Shown: positions 1-10,369 of the stretch, piece by piece | Position numbering within the stretch: position 1 is the first letter of the stretch | How the letters are laid out: each line of letters opens with the position of its first letter | Assembly (NCBI GenBank): GCA_036346275.1 | Contig: JAYEVK010000358.1 | Location: forward strand, 124,001-188,000 | DNA: 64,000 nucleotides | Origin: Otatea glauca | Lineage: Eukaryota > Streptophyta > Magnoliopsida > Poales > Poaceae | Direction of reading: 5' to 3' | Position numbers and translations under genes: made by a program | The notes under the pieces: model-generated | The model's input: the letters and a program-made list of their open reading frames with translations, nothing else | Told to the model about the DNA's origin: nothing | Databases searched by the model: none

Positions 1-648
1 CGGTTAAGCTTGTGGTGCTTATATAGTGCGATCTATCATCTAACCATGAGGGGTGGTTGGTGAGAACATAGATGGTGAGATCACGCTGGAGACTTTTGTT
101 GCGTGGGAATGGTTCTTAACTCTGTCCAAGGAATGCCTAATTCCATTGGATTTTCGTCGTCGAAGAGATTAAGTTGGAAGAAGAGAAGTCGCCGGAACAT
201 GTAGCTTTGTCTAAGTGGCTCGGTTTACATCAAGGGTTAATTTCTTATATATCACTGAATATTTGTGAATTTTTTTGTTGTCTCATCGATAAGTTATATG
301 AAACCAAGTTCATATGTTAGCGAGATAGTAAGAGAGTAAACTTTTGGTTTCATATAACAAAATTTTCCTTAAATTAATGACCGAATGATATGGAAGTTTA
401 GTCGTAGTTAATTCATGGTTGGAGATTGATCATGGAAGACAGTGGGCAATATATTAAGACACCAGTAGTATTACCTCTAGTTCATGGACGTGGTGAACTG
501 GTATACGTCAGTCGTCAGTACATGTGTAAGAGACCCACATGACGTGCTTTCTTGGAAATTATCTTACCTGGTGGGATCCACTCTCTCTAGAAGGTTCAAT
601 AGGTAGGATTCACTGTATTTATTAGAGAAAAATCAAAAGTATCATGGT
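1..648. other. Unassigned flank, no gene seen
   Basis: No convincing reading frame or TE terminus is visible here. The last ~90 bases (555-640) belong to a dispersed repeat listed separately. The rest is moderately AT-rich and unassigned. Confidence 0.4.
555..640 (+). repeat. Dispersed repeat, second copy at 26887-26972
   Basis: This stretch aligns over its length, in the same orientation, with 26887-26972. Shared blocks include GGAAATTAT, GATCCACTCTC, CAATAGGTAGGATTCAC and AGAGAAAAATCAAAA. The family is not identified. The second copy opens the triplicated unit at 26887-28580, so this may be a lone, truncated member of that family. Confidence 0.6.
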
Positions 649-657
649 TCAAGGAAG

Positions 658-1085
658 TAAATTTTTACTCTTTTAGCTCGTGTGAATAAGTTTTTTTACG
701 AGAATAGCCCGATATCTGGATTATTAGCGGATTTGGCTCCCTGTCACGCCGAAATCGTGGGTGAGAGGCGCAGCACCATCTGAGCTGCGGCCCAAAGGAG
801 CTGCGCTGGGCTAAGTAGCGGACAGGAAGCGTTGCGGTCGAAGATTCTCTCGCGCAGAACGGAGGCAGCAGACGCACTGCGTTGCATGCGCATACAGCGG
901 CTGGGGAGGCTTCTTGGTTCTCTCCGCCCGCCCGCATGCGCATACAGCATCTGGGCAGCTCAGACGGTGCAGCGCCTCCCGCCTGCGATTTCGACGCGAC
1001 AGGGGGCCAAATCCGCTTATAATCCAGACACTGGGCTATTCTCACAAAAAAACTTATTCACGCGAGCCAAAAGAGTAAACACATC
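658..1085. mobile_element. Mutator-type MITE with long inverted arms and a 9-bp TSD
   Basis: The left arm (from about 665) and right arm (to about 1080) are inverted copies over roughly 150 bp; both contain the block TGAATAAG and the block GGATTTGGC. The element is flanked by a perfect 9-bp direct repeat TCAAGGAAG at 649-657 and 1086-1094, the target-site duplication length typical of Mutator-like elements. The GC-rich core holds GCATGCGCATACAG twice. Reading frames crossing it are products of the palindrome and I do not treat them as genes. The outermost ~8 bases of the two arms do not match well. Confidence 0.75.
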
Positions 1086-1124
1086 TCAAGGAAGCTAGCA
1101 CTGCTACACAAAAAGCTCATCGCA

Positions 1125-1378
1125 GACGGTTTGGAAAATCTCATATGTAAACCTATATCAGTGATAAAAAGGCACATCACAGACGGTTTTCGAACCGTCA
1201 ATAAAAACTAATATCAGAGACGGTTCTATCTACGAATCGTTTGTGATAAGGGAATATCTTAGACGGTTCTATGATAGAACCGTCTCTAATGACAAGTAAT
1301 CACATACGGTTTTTAATTAGAACCGTTTGTGATATAAGATTATCACAAACGGTTTTTAAATAGAACTGTTTGTGATAT
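1125..1378. repeat. CACTA-1 left subterminal array
   Basis: Repeated motif of the type ATCACAGACGGTTnnnAACCGTCTGTGAT in alternating orientation, so many units are short palindromes. Units are about 40 bp. The array stops where the long hairpin begins. It mirrors the array at 4084-4320. Confidence 0.85.
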
Positions 1379-2060
1379 GTTTTTCCCCTAACTTTCTTGG
1401 CAGAACTTCCATGATTAATATTTGTTGTTCAAAATTTTATTCTCTTTAGATATTTATGCAACGACATTTACAAGATACAAATAGTTATAGATTTTGCAAT
1501 TGAATATCAAAACATCCTAGATGCATGAAGACAACAGCTTCTCTGATGAGGAGGGTCTTAAAATATGAACATTTGTAGAACTTTCATCACCTTTCTTATT
1601 CAAATGTCGATGGATTCCAAAGTAAATTCCAATTCCATGAACAGTTCGTCCTAAAAGTTCGTTCTCCGATTTATTTTTCATTCATCCTCATCCCCGAATA
1701 AGAATAGCATATGAAGCCCATTTTCACTCAGGCTGCATATGGTATTCTCATTCGGTGATGAGGATGAAATGAAAAATGAACTTTCAGGATGAACTGTTCA
1801 TGGAATTGGATTTTGAGTTGGAATCCATCGACATTAGAATAAGAAAGGTGATGAAAGTGCTACAAATGTTCATATTTTAAGACCCTCCTCATCAGACAAG
1901 CTGTTGTCTCAATGCATCTTAGATGTTTTGATATTCAATTGCAAAATCTATAACTAGTTGTGTCTTGTAAATATCGTTGCGGAAATATCTAAAGAAAAGA
2001 AAATTTCGAACAACATATACTAATCATAGAAGTTCTGCCAAGAGAGGTAGGGAAAAAACA
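1379..2060. repeat. Near-perfect ~680-bp inverted repeat (hairpin) inside CACTA-1
   Basis: The left arm 1379-1716 and right arm about 1729-2060 are reverse complements over ~330 bp with a loop of about 12-15 bases. Paired landmarks are TTCTTGGCAGAACTTC (about 1395) with GAAGTTCTGCCAAGA (about 2032), and TGATGAGGAGGGTCTTAAAATAT (1540s; 20+ bp) with its complement (1870s). By eye arm identity is near 90%. A transcript of either strand would fold into one long stem. It may be a foldback element inserted in CACTA-1 or a duplicated cargo piece; I found no clear TSD. Confidence 0.85.
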
Positions 2061-2214
2061 TTATTTTATAGTTCAAGACAAGGAGATCTTACCACAAATA
2101 TGATAATATTATATTTCATAAATCAGGAGATAATACATTAAAAAAATATGATGTATACCACAAATATCAACAAGTGTACATGGAGAAACCACATTATTTC
2201 ATAGTTCAAGACAA

Positions 2215-2669
2215 GAAAACTTCCATCATATGTGCCATAGCTTCCGCAATAGAGGCTTCTTGGTTCTCTCCGAAGTTCCACAACTCCAGTACAGTACCGA
2301 TTTGTTTGACACAAATAACCGATTAATCTTCAGTCATATCTCTTAATCCCTACAAATTAAAAGCGATCATGTTGTTGTAAAAAGGGTGTGTTGGTATATT
2401 ATCAATAACCACATCAAATTTAGTACTAGAAACCTTTATATTACCTCTATAAGCTCAGCTTTGGCTTCTTTCAGCTCTGCATTCGCCCTGCGGTCCTTAC
2501 TGATGAGTGCCGTATTAAGGGATTCAATATCTTGCAAGCGATTATCTATGTCTTTCAGTTCTTATTTAATCTTATAAATCTTTTCTGTTATCTCAGATTT
2601 TCCTTTCAGTTGTTCGATCTCTACCTCAAGTTTTTGTTTAGCTTCTAACAGCTTTTCCATATCCTCGAT
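2215..2669 (-). pseudogene. Captured fragment of an IDN2/FDM-like (XH-domain) gene
   Basis: The minus strand carries two exons. Exon A (2669-2445, 75 codons) encodes a charged coiled coil starting IEDMEKLLEAKQKLE and ending AKAELIE, with one in-frame stop (TAA). A 95-base intron (2444-2350) has GT and AG ends and keeps phase. Exon B starts GLRDMTED, then a stop, then SVICVKQIG, and later ELWNFGENQEAS. The order coiled coil, ELI-GLRDM, I-VKQIG, ELWNF matches my knowledge of FACTOR OF DNA METHYLATION / IDN2 proteins, where the coiled coil leads into the XH domain; these act in RNA-directed DNA methylation. Most of XH is missing. The fragment lies wholly inside CACTA-1, so I infer transposon capture. 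It is not translatable as it stands. Confidence 0.72.
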
Positions 2670-3765
2670 CTATTTTTACCACATGGAAAAGATAGCCTTT
2701 TAACAATATCTTATAATGAATTAGGTGTTCAGCTTTAATGAAATCAATGCAACATATACTACCAAGACCTGTAATAACCAAAAGTTTGAGCTCACATGTA
2801 CTTTGCTCACCAAAATAAAAGACATGAAGAATATCACTATGAATACAACACTCTAAAAAAGGGAGTTCAGACCACACTGTGGGCACAGCTAAAAAAACAC
2901 GCATAGCAGTAAAATGAAGGATAACGAACCAAACAATCAACAAAGACCCTTTTTACTACAGATGTAGGTAATCACTATCTACCCATCGTTCATGCTTTAC
3001 TATTTCTGCAACTTTTAAAAAGAGATGCATAGAAGCACATCTCCCTTTTTTCCTTCTTAAACAAGGACGATGCAAAGTTGCATACAAATGGTTTTCTGCT
3101 TTTGAACTGAAAAGAGTATGTACATGGCTTTACAGTTTAGAATTTGTACACATAGGTAGTACTAAAAATTTAATTTTATAAAGTTGTGCAACTACATAGG
3201 TACTATTAAAAATGTTATGCATTCTCACTCATAGAAAACTCCAAACGGTTTATAACTTCATTTGTCCCTAACTTCCTTTACACTTCAAAAGTATGGTCGT
3301 TAGTTATGCCATCTATTATATTCTAACTGATGTCAAATTGGACATATTTCAGTTCGGAGAAGCAAAATTTTCATGTTCTTTGGCCGGGCTACGAAAACTT
3401 AATGCTGATTTTAAGCTGAATGACAACATATAAATCATTTATAAATTACAAATGTGCCTCATGCAAACTATCATTATTCTAAATAGCACTGTGTAGGTGC
3501 CACATTGTTTAGAAAAGCTTAGCTTAGTTGACAATGCAAGTGCATGTCTGCACTACGTAGTGCAGTATATTGTTCTTTAATCCTAATTCATCATCATTGT
3601 GATCTTCCTCATAATCATTGCCGCCTTAGGAATCAAGATCAAGCAGCAAAGAGTTGCAGACATTGCATGCAGATACATGGCATGATTAAGATAGGAGAGA
3701 CCTCCTTTTGGCTGTTTTTGCCCATATTTTTCCACAGATTTAACTAAGTATCATGCACACAAGGT
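2670..3765. other. CACTA-1 interior, unassigned
   Basis: AT-rich sequence upstream of the captured exon on its own (minus) strand; it could be intron from the same source gene. The only frame of note (2638-2943, minus) reads through an intron-like segment and I do not call it. No other motif is recognised. Confidence 0.35.
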
Positions 3766-3767
3766 AT

Positions 3768-4015
3768 TACTCCCTCCATCTAAGTATACAAGGGTTCATA
3801 CACAACTCACTGACGGGGACGAGGAGGAGTTAGCCGACGGGGAAGGTACTCGCGGAGGAGGAGGTAGCCGACGGGGAGGATAAGGTGCTCGCGGAGGTAG
3901 CCGATCGAGGAGAAGGTGCTCGAGGAGGTAGCCGATCGAGGAGGAGGTTTCTCGCGAGGAGTTCGCCAGGGAGGAGGTCACCGGGGTGGAGGATTGCTGG
4001 GGCGCTAGGGTTTGC
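3768..4015 (+). repeat. Stowaway-like end followed by GGA/CGAGGAGG-rich repeats
   Basis: TACTCCCTCCATCTAAGTATA at about 3768 resembles one end of a Stowaway MITE, but no partner end is visible. From about 3815 to 3990 the plus strand is a purine-rich degenerate tandem array built on CGAGGAGGTAGCCGA. It ends in a GGGGCGCTAGGGTTTGCAGG segment resembling a plant 5' UTR. Confidence 0.5.
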
Positions 4016-4083
4016 AGGAGACGAAACGTATGGATCTGCGCTACGAATCGTCTATTGGTATGATTATATAGGGTTCTTAGCTC

Positions 4084-4320
4084 ATATCACAGACGGTTTC
4101 TAGTTAGAACGGTCTGTGATATAAAATTATAACAGACGGTTTGTATTTAAAACCGTCTGTGATATGATCACAGACGATTTTTAATTAAAACCGTCTGTGA
4201 TATCACTGACGGTTCATGAAGAGAACCGTTTGTGATTGTTTCACTGACGGTTTCACTATAGAACCATAGGTGATGTTCTATATCATAGATGATTTTTCCC
4301 AACCATCTGTGTTGATGTGT
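4084..4320. repeat. CACTA-1 right subterminal array
   Basis: About nine units of ACAGACGGTT or its complement in alternating orientation, matching the left array in sequence and density. It ends just before the right terminus at 4346. Confidence 0.85.
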
Positions 4321-5574
4321 CTAATATAAGTCTTTATGTAGTAGTGTAGGTAATTAGTCTTTCAAATTTAACCACAAGCTAGTTGAATGCCAGTTTGTTG
4401 CTACGGAAAAACAAACTGATGAGAAAATAAAGCCAGCGCAGAAGATTCGTGCCGTTCATTATCCGACAAGGGGCATCTGTAGAGGGCAGAGAGAAAAAAT
4501 AATATACAAGTACATCCTGAATATTGGGTTGATAGAAACAGTGCAATCAGAGCATTTTTCAAATATTACTGGCAAAGATTTATCCTGCAATGTGAAAAAA
4601 AACAGCTTTTATAACCTCTGGCGCTGTTTGAAAATAAATAAAAAAGTTTCTTTGCAGCAACTCCCAAGCAGGATATATTAAGAGAAATATTTCCATGGAC
4701 TTCAATGCTTATATCTAGTTGTGAAATCAGTTCTGTAATAAAATGATCTCTTTCTAAAGTCCCATCTTTGAGCGAGGAACTGGAAGCTCAGGAGAATAAA
4801 ATGGCGCTTTATAATATTTTCGTTAGAATAAAAACTGGAGCAATTTGATTCATCGGAACTCTAGCATGAGAAATAAAACATCATGTTTTTTAAAGGAAAA
4901 AGTCTATATAGCACTCTAACCATAGGTGATGTTCTATATCATAGATGATTTTTCCCAACCATCTGTGTTGATGTGTCTAATATAAGTCTTTATGTAGTAG
5001 TGTAGGTAATTAGTCTTCCAAATTTAACCACAAGCTAGTTGAATGCCAGTTTGTTGCTACGGAAAAACAAACTGATGAGAAAATAAAGCCAGCGCAGAAG
5101 ATTCGTGCCGTTCATTATCCGACAAGGGGCATCTGTAGAGGGCAGAGAGAAAAAATAATATACAAGTACATCCTGAATATTGGGTTGATAGAAACAGTGC
5201 AATCAGAGCATTTTTCAAATATTACTGGCAAAGATTTATCCTGCAATGTGAAAAAAAACCAGCTTTTATAACCTCTGGCGCTGTTTGAAAATAAATAAAA
5301 AAGTTTCTTTGCAGCAACTCCCAAGCAGGATATATTAAGAGAAATATTTCCATGGACTTCAATGCTTATATCTAGTTGTGAAATCAGTTCTGTAATAAAA
5401 TGATCTCTTTCTAAAGTCCCATCTTTGAGCGAGGAACTGGAAGCTCAGGAGAATAAAATGGCGCTTTATAATATTTTCGTTAGAATAAAAACTGGAGCAA
5501 TTTGATTCATCGGAACTCTAGCATGAGAAATAAAACATCATGTTTTTTAAAGGAAAAAGTCTATATAGCACTCT
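4262..5574 (+). repeat. Tandem duplication of a 656-bp unit covering the CACTA-1 right end
   Basis: Copy 1 is 4262-4917 and copy 2 is 4918-5574. They are almost identical: I see one substitution (CTTTC versus CTTCC) and one inserted C in an A/C run. The unit includes the last ~85 bases of CACTA-1, its TAG duplication and ~570 bp of flank. Copy 2 thus carries an orphan CACTA right terminus. No gene is apparent in the unit. The duplication is younger than the CACTA-1 insertion, or is an assembly artefact. Confidence 0.92.
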
Positions 5575-5639
5575 AAATTTTACTTGAAAGTCTATCCAGC
5601 ATTCCAAACTAACATTTCGAATTTCTAAAATTTTCTTAA

Positions 5640-7840
5640 TTTGAAAAGTGATTTTTATTTCTAAAATCTTCTCGGGCCGTTTCTCCCACCGGCCCATTCC
5701 TTCTATTCGCCTCAGCCTTCTCCGCTCGGCCCGTTACCGCACCGCTTCGCTCCAGCCCATTCGCTCGCCTGCTCAGCCCAGCAGCCCAGGCTAGCTCCCA
5801 CGCGTCGCCGCAAGCCAGCCAAACCCTAACCCTAATTATCTCTAGATTCTGCGCGCCGCGCCGCCGCTCGAAGTTTGCGCCTCCCTAGAGTATAAAATCC
5901 CAAGCCACACACCCTTCGAGGTTCGCTGTTCTTCACCGCACTCGCTGCCTCTTCTTTGTCGCCCGAGACGTTGTCGTCGCCAAGATCGCCCTCGCCGAAG
6001 TAGCGCTGCCACAGCCGAGACCTTCAACCGTGCTGATCTCTTCCTCCGGTGCGTCTCCACCGGCACCGTGGCTTTTTTCGTGCTGCCCTCATCGCCTGCG
6101 TTCGGATTCGCGTGAAGATGCGCTCGATCCGACCGCAAAACGCCGCCGGATGCTTCTTCTTCTCCGAGTCCAGCGGGCTTGCGCCGCCGTCCTCACCGTT
6201 GCTCCTCGCCGCGAACCCTGGTCGTCCGATCGCCTGCCAGTGTTTCAGATCGCGCCACGTCGCCACCACCCGCAGCCGCTAATCTGCGTCGTCCGATCCG
6301 GCTGTGCCGCTGGATGCGTGACATGTGCCTCGCTGCGTCAGCACCCGCGTGTCCGCTCGTCAGCGCCCCGTCAGCAGCCGCGTCAGAGCTGACGTCATCC
6401 CATGCCACGTCAGCTCTAGATCCCGTGATCCCGGTCCACCGTGGACCAGGCGAGACCGTGGACTCGGTCCATGGACTAGAGGGTCCCACGCGTCAGTCGT
6501 GATGGCAGCATTGCGAAATAAAAGAATTTCCTTTAGAAAAATAATTCCAAAAAAATCCTTTTTCTTTTTCTCTGAATTTAATCTTTCGGAGGTTCGTTCT
6601 CCCTCATTCAAACTCCGATTGAGGTGATTCAAATTTCTAAATTTTTATAAAATCAAGCTCTACCTTTCAGAGCTATTTATTTTAAATTTTGAGCTTGTTT
6701 GAGTCTCTTTTTGGTATTTATTTGGGTTCATTGCTTTTTTTCCGGTAGATGCGAATTCCGAGGGAGTAAACAGAGACTTCGAAGACCAAGACTCAGCACT
6801 AGATCAGCAAGGCAAGTTGTAACCTTTGATCATATTGAATCTATATTTGCAAAAGTACTTTGTTTTATACAATTGCATGCTATTTGTGTATAAATGATTA
6901 TTTCATGGGAATAGCTATGTACCTAGTTCACATTATGCCACCTTCATCTTTGGAATGCCATGTATCCATTGTTAGCCACTAGATGGGATATTATTAGTTG
7001 GTCATGATGATACTACCAACGCTGGGTTATCGTAGCTATGCTTAGACATGCTTAGTTATACGATGGGATTCATATCACATGTTGAATAATGTTAATCTTG
7101 ACTTAACGAGATATTGAATTGTGGCTGATAGCCATTGTTGCAAAATTTGTTGTACCATGACAGGGTTAACCATTGGTCTTGGTTGAACGAAATTATTTTT
7201 CCCTCGGGCAAGTAATCGTGTAGTAAAGGGGATGCTTTCTAGCACATTGGGATGTGGATGTCTTGCCTGAGACAACTTAAGGACTTAGTCTTATGCGCCA
7301 TTGAACTGGGCCTAACCGTACTACCACAAGTCTGGTATGGGATAGACCTAGCTGATTAATTTGCAATGTCTAGCCTTGAGTACTGCCAGTTGGTGGTGTG
7401 GGTTCCGGGATGGACGGGTAGATTCGCATGGCGCAAGTGGGGGCCCTGAGGGGTGAAACCTTACTGGGCAGTACCGAGTTTAGACACTGCATTGTAAAGG
7501 CTTTGTCATGATTCTCCGCCGACACACCAAAGGAAGTGTGTTTATCGCGTGGCAATATGAGAATTCATGTCTTGTGCGTAAAGTAGTACAACCTCTGCAG
7601 AGTGTAAAACTATTCGAATAGCCGTGTTCACGGTCATAGACATGCTTGGGAATTTCACATGAGGTATAGAGTATTTCATGAAATGTTGAATGGTAGATTT
7701 ATTGGGATGTGAACAAGGAATTCACTGTTGTTTTGTTGTCTAAAGTTATACTATTGAATTTAGTGATTTGATAATTGTTTTAGATGGTGTAGGGTGATGC
7801 CTCGCTATTCTGTTCATGTTGTCTACCATTGATTTACTAG
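5640..7840 (+). mobile_element. LTR-A (chromovirus-like long LTR), left part, 5' truncated
   Basis: This aligns in order with the U3/R part of the complete solo LTR at 42634-45915: a GC-rich CG-dense leader, a TATA box (5891-5898), an untranslated stretch with CAAATTTCTAA, the CAAGGCAAGTTGT block, and a region holding GGGATAG and CTGAATAATTTG-type blocks. The sequence resumes at 24443 after CACTA-2. The 5' start (TGTAGCATCCC in LTR-B) is absent, so LTR-A is truncated on the left. Frames in 5842-6632 are GC-rich LTR sequence, not genes. Confidence 0.75.
5891..5898 (+). promoter_or_regulatory. TATA box of LTR-A
   Basis: TATAAAAT sits downstream of a GC-rich U3 segment. It is in the position expected for the LTR promoter, corresponding to CTATTTAAA near 43330 in LTR-B. 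Confidence 0.6.
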
Positions 7841-7854
7841 CACTAGTACAGAAC

Positions 7855-8455
7855 GGCACATCACTATCGCTTTATTCGTGTCGGTTCTTAAGTTTTTAGG
7901 AAAAAACGATTGTGATAAATAACTTCGGAGAGGTGTTAGTACTAATCACTATCGGTTCTGAGATCATAAATGATTGTGATGTAACATTGGGCATATCACT
8001 ATCGGTTCTAAACTAAAAAGCGATAGGGATGTGAACGATCATCACTATCGGTTCCAACAAAAGAAGTGATAGTGATGATCACGTTCACATCACTATCGGT
8101 TCTTTTGATATAAGCGATAGTGATGTGCATATACATCACTATCGGTTCTAAGAAAAGAAGCGATAGTGATGTGCACGTGATCATCACTATCGCTTCTATA
8201 AAAAGAATCGATAGTGATGACCGTGAACATCACTATCGGTTCTAAGAAAGAAGCGATAGTGATGTGTGCGTGATCATCACTATCGCTTCTATAAAAGAAC
8301 CGATAGTGATGACCGCAGCACATCACTATCGGTTCTAAGAAAAGAAGAGATAGTGATGTGCACGTGATCATCACTATCGCTTCTATAAAAAGAACCGATA
8401 GTGATGACCGTGCACATCACTATCGCTTCTTGAAAAGAACCGATTCTGATATGCC
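7855..8455. repeat. CACTA-2 left subterminal array
   Basis: About 20 copies of the core TCACTATCGGTTC or its inverse, paired as hairpins (CATCACTATCGnTTC...GAAnCGATAGTGATG). They alternate with linkers such as GTGCACGTGATC in a higher-order unit of about 90 bp. Open frames on the minus strand (8093-8546) arise from this array and are not genes. Confidence 0.9.
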
Positions 8456-8582
8456 TCACTAGGTCATATATAGCACTCGCGCTGAACTCTTCTCTGTTGT
8501 TGCTCCAGAAGAGATTTCTCTGTCGCCACCTGAGAAAACATCTCATATTGTGTGGTTGGAAGCAATACTTGGGTGAGAAAAT

Positions 8583-9468
8583 TTGAAGTCCTCATGGGTG
8601 GGTATTAAGAGGGCAAATTTGAAACCCTATCTTGAGGAGATTCCCCTCTTTTTGCCCTCATTTGCGGTTTTCTTCAAAAGCTTGATGGAAGACGATGCGA
8701 AACCGCTGTTCACAGGTTGCAAAGAGGAATACACCAAGATGGTTTCAGTCCTTGCATTGTTCGAACTGAAGGCAAAACACCATTGGACAGATACAAGTTT
8801 CAATGCACTTCTGGTTCTTCTATCGGATCTGCTTCTGGAGGGAAACGAGTTGCCAACAATCATTTATGAAGCGAAGAAGCTACTATGTCCCATGGGAATG
8901 GAAATAGAAAGGATACATGCATGTCCGAATGATTGCATTTTGTACTGTAACGCACATCAGGAGCTGCACGTTTGTCCAGTTTGCGATGTGCCTCGGTACA
9001 AACAAAAGGAGAAGCGTAACGACAAGAAGCGTAAGAGTCAGGGCAACGACGGTGAAGAGGTCACTAAAGGTGTACCGGCCAAGTTATTGTGGTACTTGCC
9101 CATCATTCCCCGTCTGGAGCGGTTGTTTGCAAATCCCAGAGAGGGAAAATTATTGCATTGGCATTATGAGTCTCGAAAGGAAGATGGCAAGCTGAGGCAC
9201 CCTGCTGATTCGGCTCAATGGAGAAACATCGATTGGAAACATGAGGAGTTTGGTGTCGAAATGAGGAATATAAGATTTGGGTTGAGTACCGATGGAATGA
9301 ATCCGTTTGGTTGTGTGGGATGCGTACAACTCCTACTATGGGTTGATCGAAGAAATTTGGGAGCTCGATTACGGAATATACCAAGTTCTCTTGTTCCGAT
9401 GTAAGTGGGTAGGACTTTCACATGGAGTGAAGGTCGACAAGAGAGGCTTTACTATTGTTCCGATGTAA
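8583..9468 (+). pseudogene. TNP2-type CACTA transposase, N- and C-terminal pieces fused by an internal deletion
   Basis: The N-terminal part (to about 9312) has the features of CACTA TNP2 transposases: a zinc-finger-like stretch CPNDCILYCNAHQELHVCPVC (C and H residues about 112-134 of the frame) followed by CDVPRYK, and later GLSTDGMNPFG. In full-length relatives GMNPFG is followed by several hundred residues with the catalytic core. Here, after a frame change, the sequence jumps to YYGLIEEIWELDY and FRCKWV, which are conserved C-terminal blocks, and stops at 9466-9468. The core is therefore deleted. The first in-frame codon of the open stretch is TTG, so the true start is probably in an upstream exon. 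Confidence 0.85.
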
Positions 9469-9954
9469 GTTTGTTGTTAATCTCAGTGTGGTGTTATGTA
9501 TGTGAAATAGTTTGCAATGCTTTAAAAGTAAAAACCCATTGTGAGTTGCTGTTGGAGGTTTTGATGGAAATGCAATTTCTCTTTATGCCTGCACTTTGTG
9601 CCATATGTTGTGAAAGAAAATTCCATTTGACGATGTCTAGTCTCGTTGTGATGTACAATCTATATAATTCTGAGACACAAAAATGAGGCTAAGCTATATG
9701 AAATCATTTTTAGAAATTTTCAAAAACTTGGACTTCATTTGAGAAAGTTTTGACTTTTCAACTATTTAAGGAAAATTCATGCTTAGAAAGTGAATTTTGG
9801 CATTTTTTTCAATACTAACACATTTGTAGTATCTCAAAGTATATTTCTGAAAAATTTCAAATAATTCCAAGGATATTTGCAAAAGTTTTTCACTCTTTAA
9901 TCTAATTCTGAAAATTTAGACTTCATGGTTTGTTTGGAAAGGCAACAGTGCAAT
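9469..9954 (+). other. CACTA-2 transposase 3' region
   Basis: AT-rich sequence after the transposase stop. It aligns with the reverse strand of 59090-59590 in CACTA-3 (blocks AATTCTGAGACACA, GAGGCTAAGCTATAT, AGTATCTCAAAGTAT), so it is a conserved part of the family, probably the 3' UTR or terminal exons. Confidence 0.65.
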
Positions 9955-10350
9955 GAACTACATCATTGTCGGTTTTTTTATGTAAAGCGATACTAATGAC
10001 AAACATCAGTGTCGGTTTTTTATGTAAAGCGATACTGATGACAAACATCAGTGTCGGTTTTATTAAAAAAAACGATACAGATATTGAGAATCAGTGTCGG
10101 TTTTATTTAGAAAAGCGACACGGATATTGAAACATCAGTGTTGGTTTTTTATGTGAAGCGATACTAATGACTACTATCAGTGTCGGTTTTTATGTGAAGC
10201 GATACTAATGACTACTATCTGTGTCCTTTTTTTGTAGAAAACCGATACGGATAGTAAAACATCAGAATCGGTTTTTGGAACAAAAGCGATACGGATTGGT
10301 GAAACATCAGAATCGGTTTCGTTAGTATAACCGATTGAGATCATCATAAT
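9955..10350. repeat. CACTA-2 internal repeat array
   Basis: About nine hairpin units built on ATCAGTGTCGGTTTT with the partner AAGCGATACTGAT. The core differs from the left (ACTATCGG) and right (AGAATCGG) arrays. It lies between the transposase 3' end and a GC-rich block, in the same relative place as 58310-59065 in CACTA-3. Confidence 0.88.
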
Positions 10351-10369
10351 CGCCATTTTATTACCGCGC

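Larger units (their letters stand above)
1099..4346. mobile_element. CACTA-1, complete non-autonomous En/Spm element with TSD TAG
   Basis: The left end is CACTGCTACACAAAAAG and the right end is the inverse of CACTACTACATAAAG. The 3-bp target duplication TAG is at 1096-1098 and 4347-4349. Inside both ends are arrays built on ACAGACGGTT in both orientations, as expected for CACTA transposase-binding subterminal repeats. No transposase coding is visible, so movement would need proteins in trans. The cargo is a ~680-bp hairpin (1379-2060), a spliced fragment of an IDN2/FDM-type gene on the minus strand (2215-2669), and a GGA-rich repeat (about 3815-3990). Confidence 0.9.

Noticed and set aside
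665..1098. Overlapping open frames of 88-126 codons on both strands
   Set aside because: They cross a Mutator MITE palindrome; the composition is GC-rich and no protein motif is seen.
5842..6632. Many overlapping frames on both strands, Arg/Pro/Ala-rich
   Set aside because: This is the GC-rich U3/leader of LTR-A; the same region of LTR-B gives unrelated frames.
7855..8455. CRISPR-like array of regularly spaced repeats
   Set aside because: Units are alternating hairpins inside a CACTA end with defined terminus and TSD; the linkers repeat too, and this is plant DNA. The same applies to 9955-10350, 23785-24430, 49690-50037 and 58310-59065.
8093..8546. Two minus-strand frames with repeated HITIASF/YRSDSDD-like words
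   Set aside because: They are translations of the subterminal repeats.
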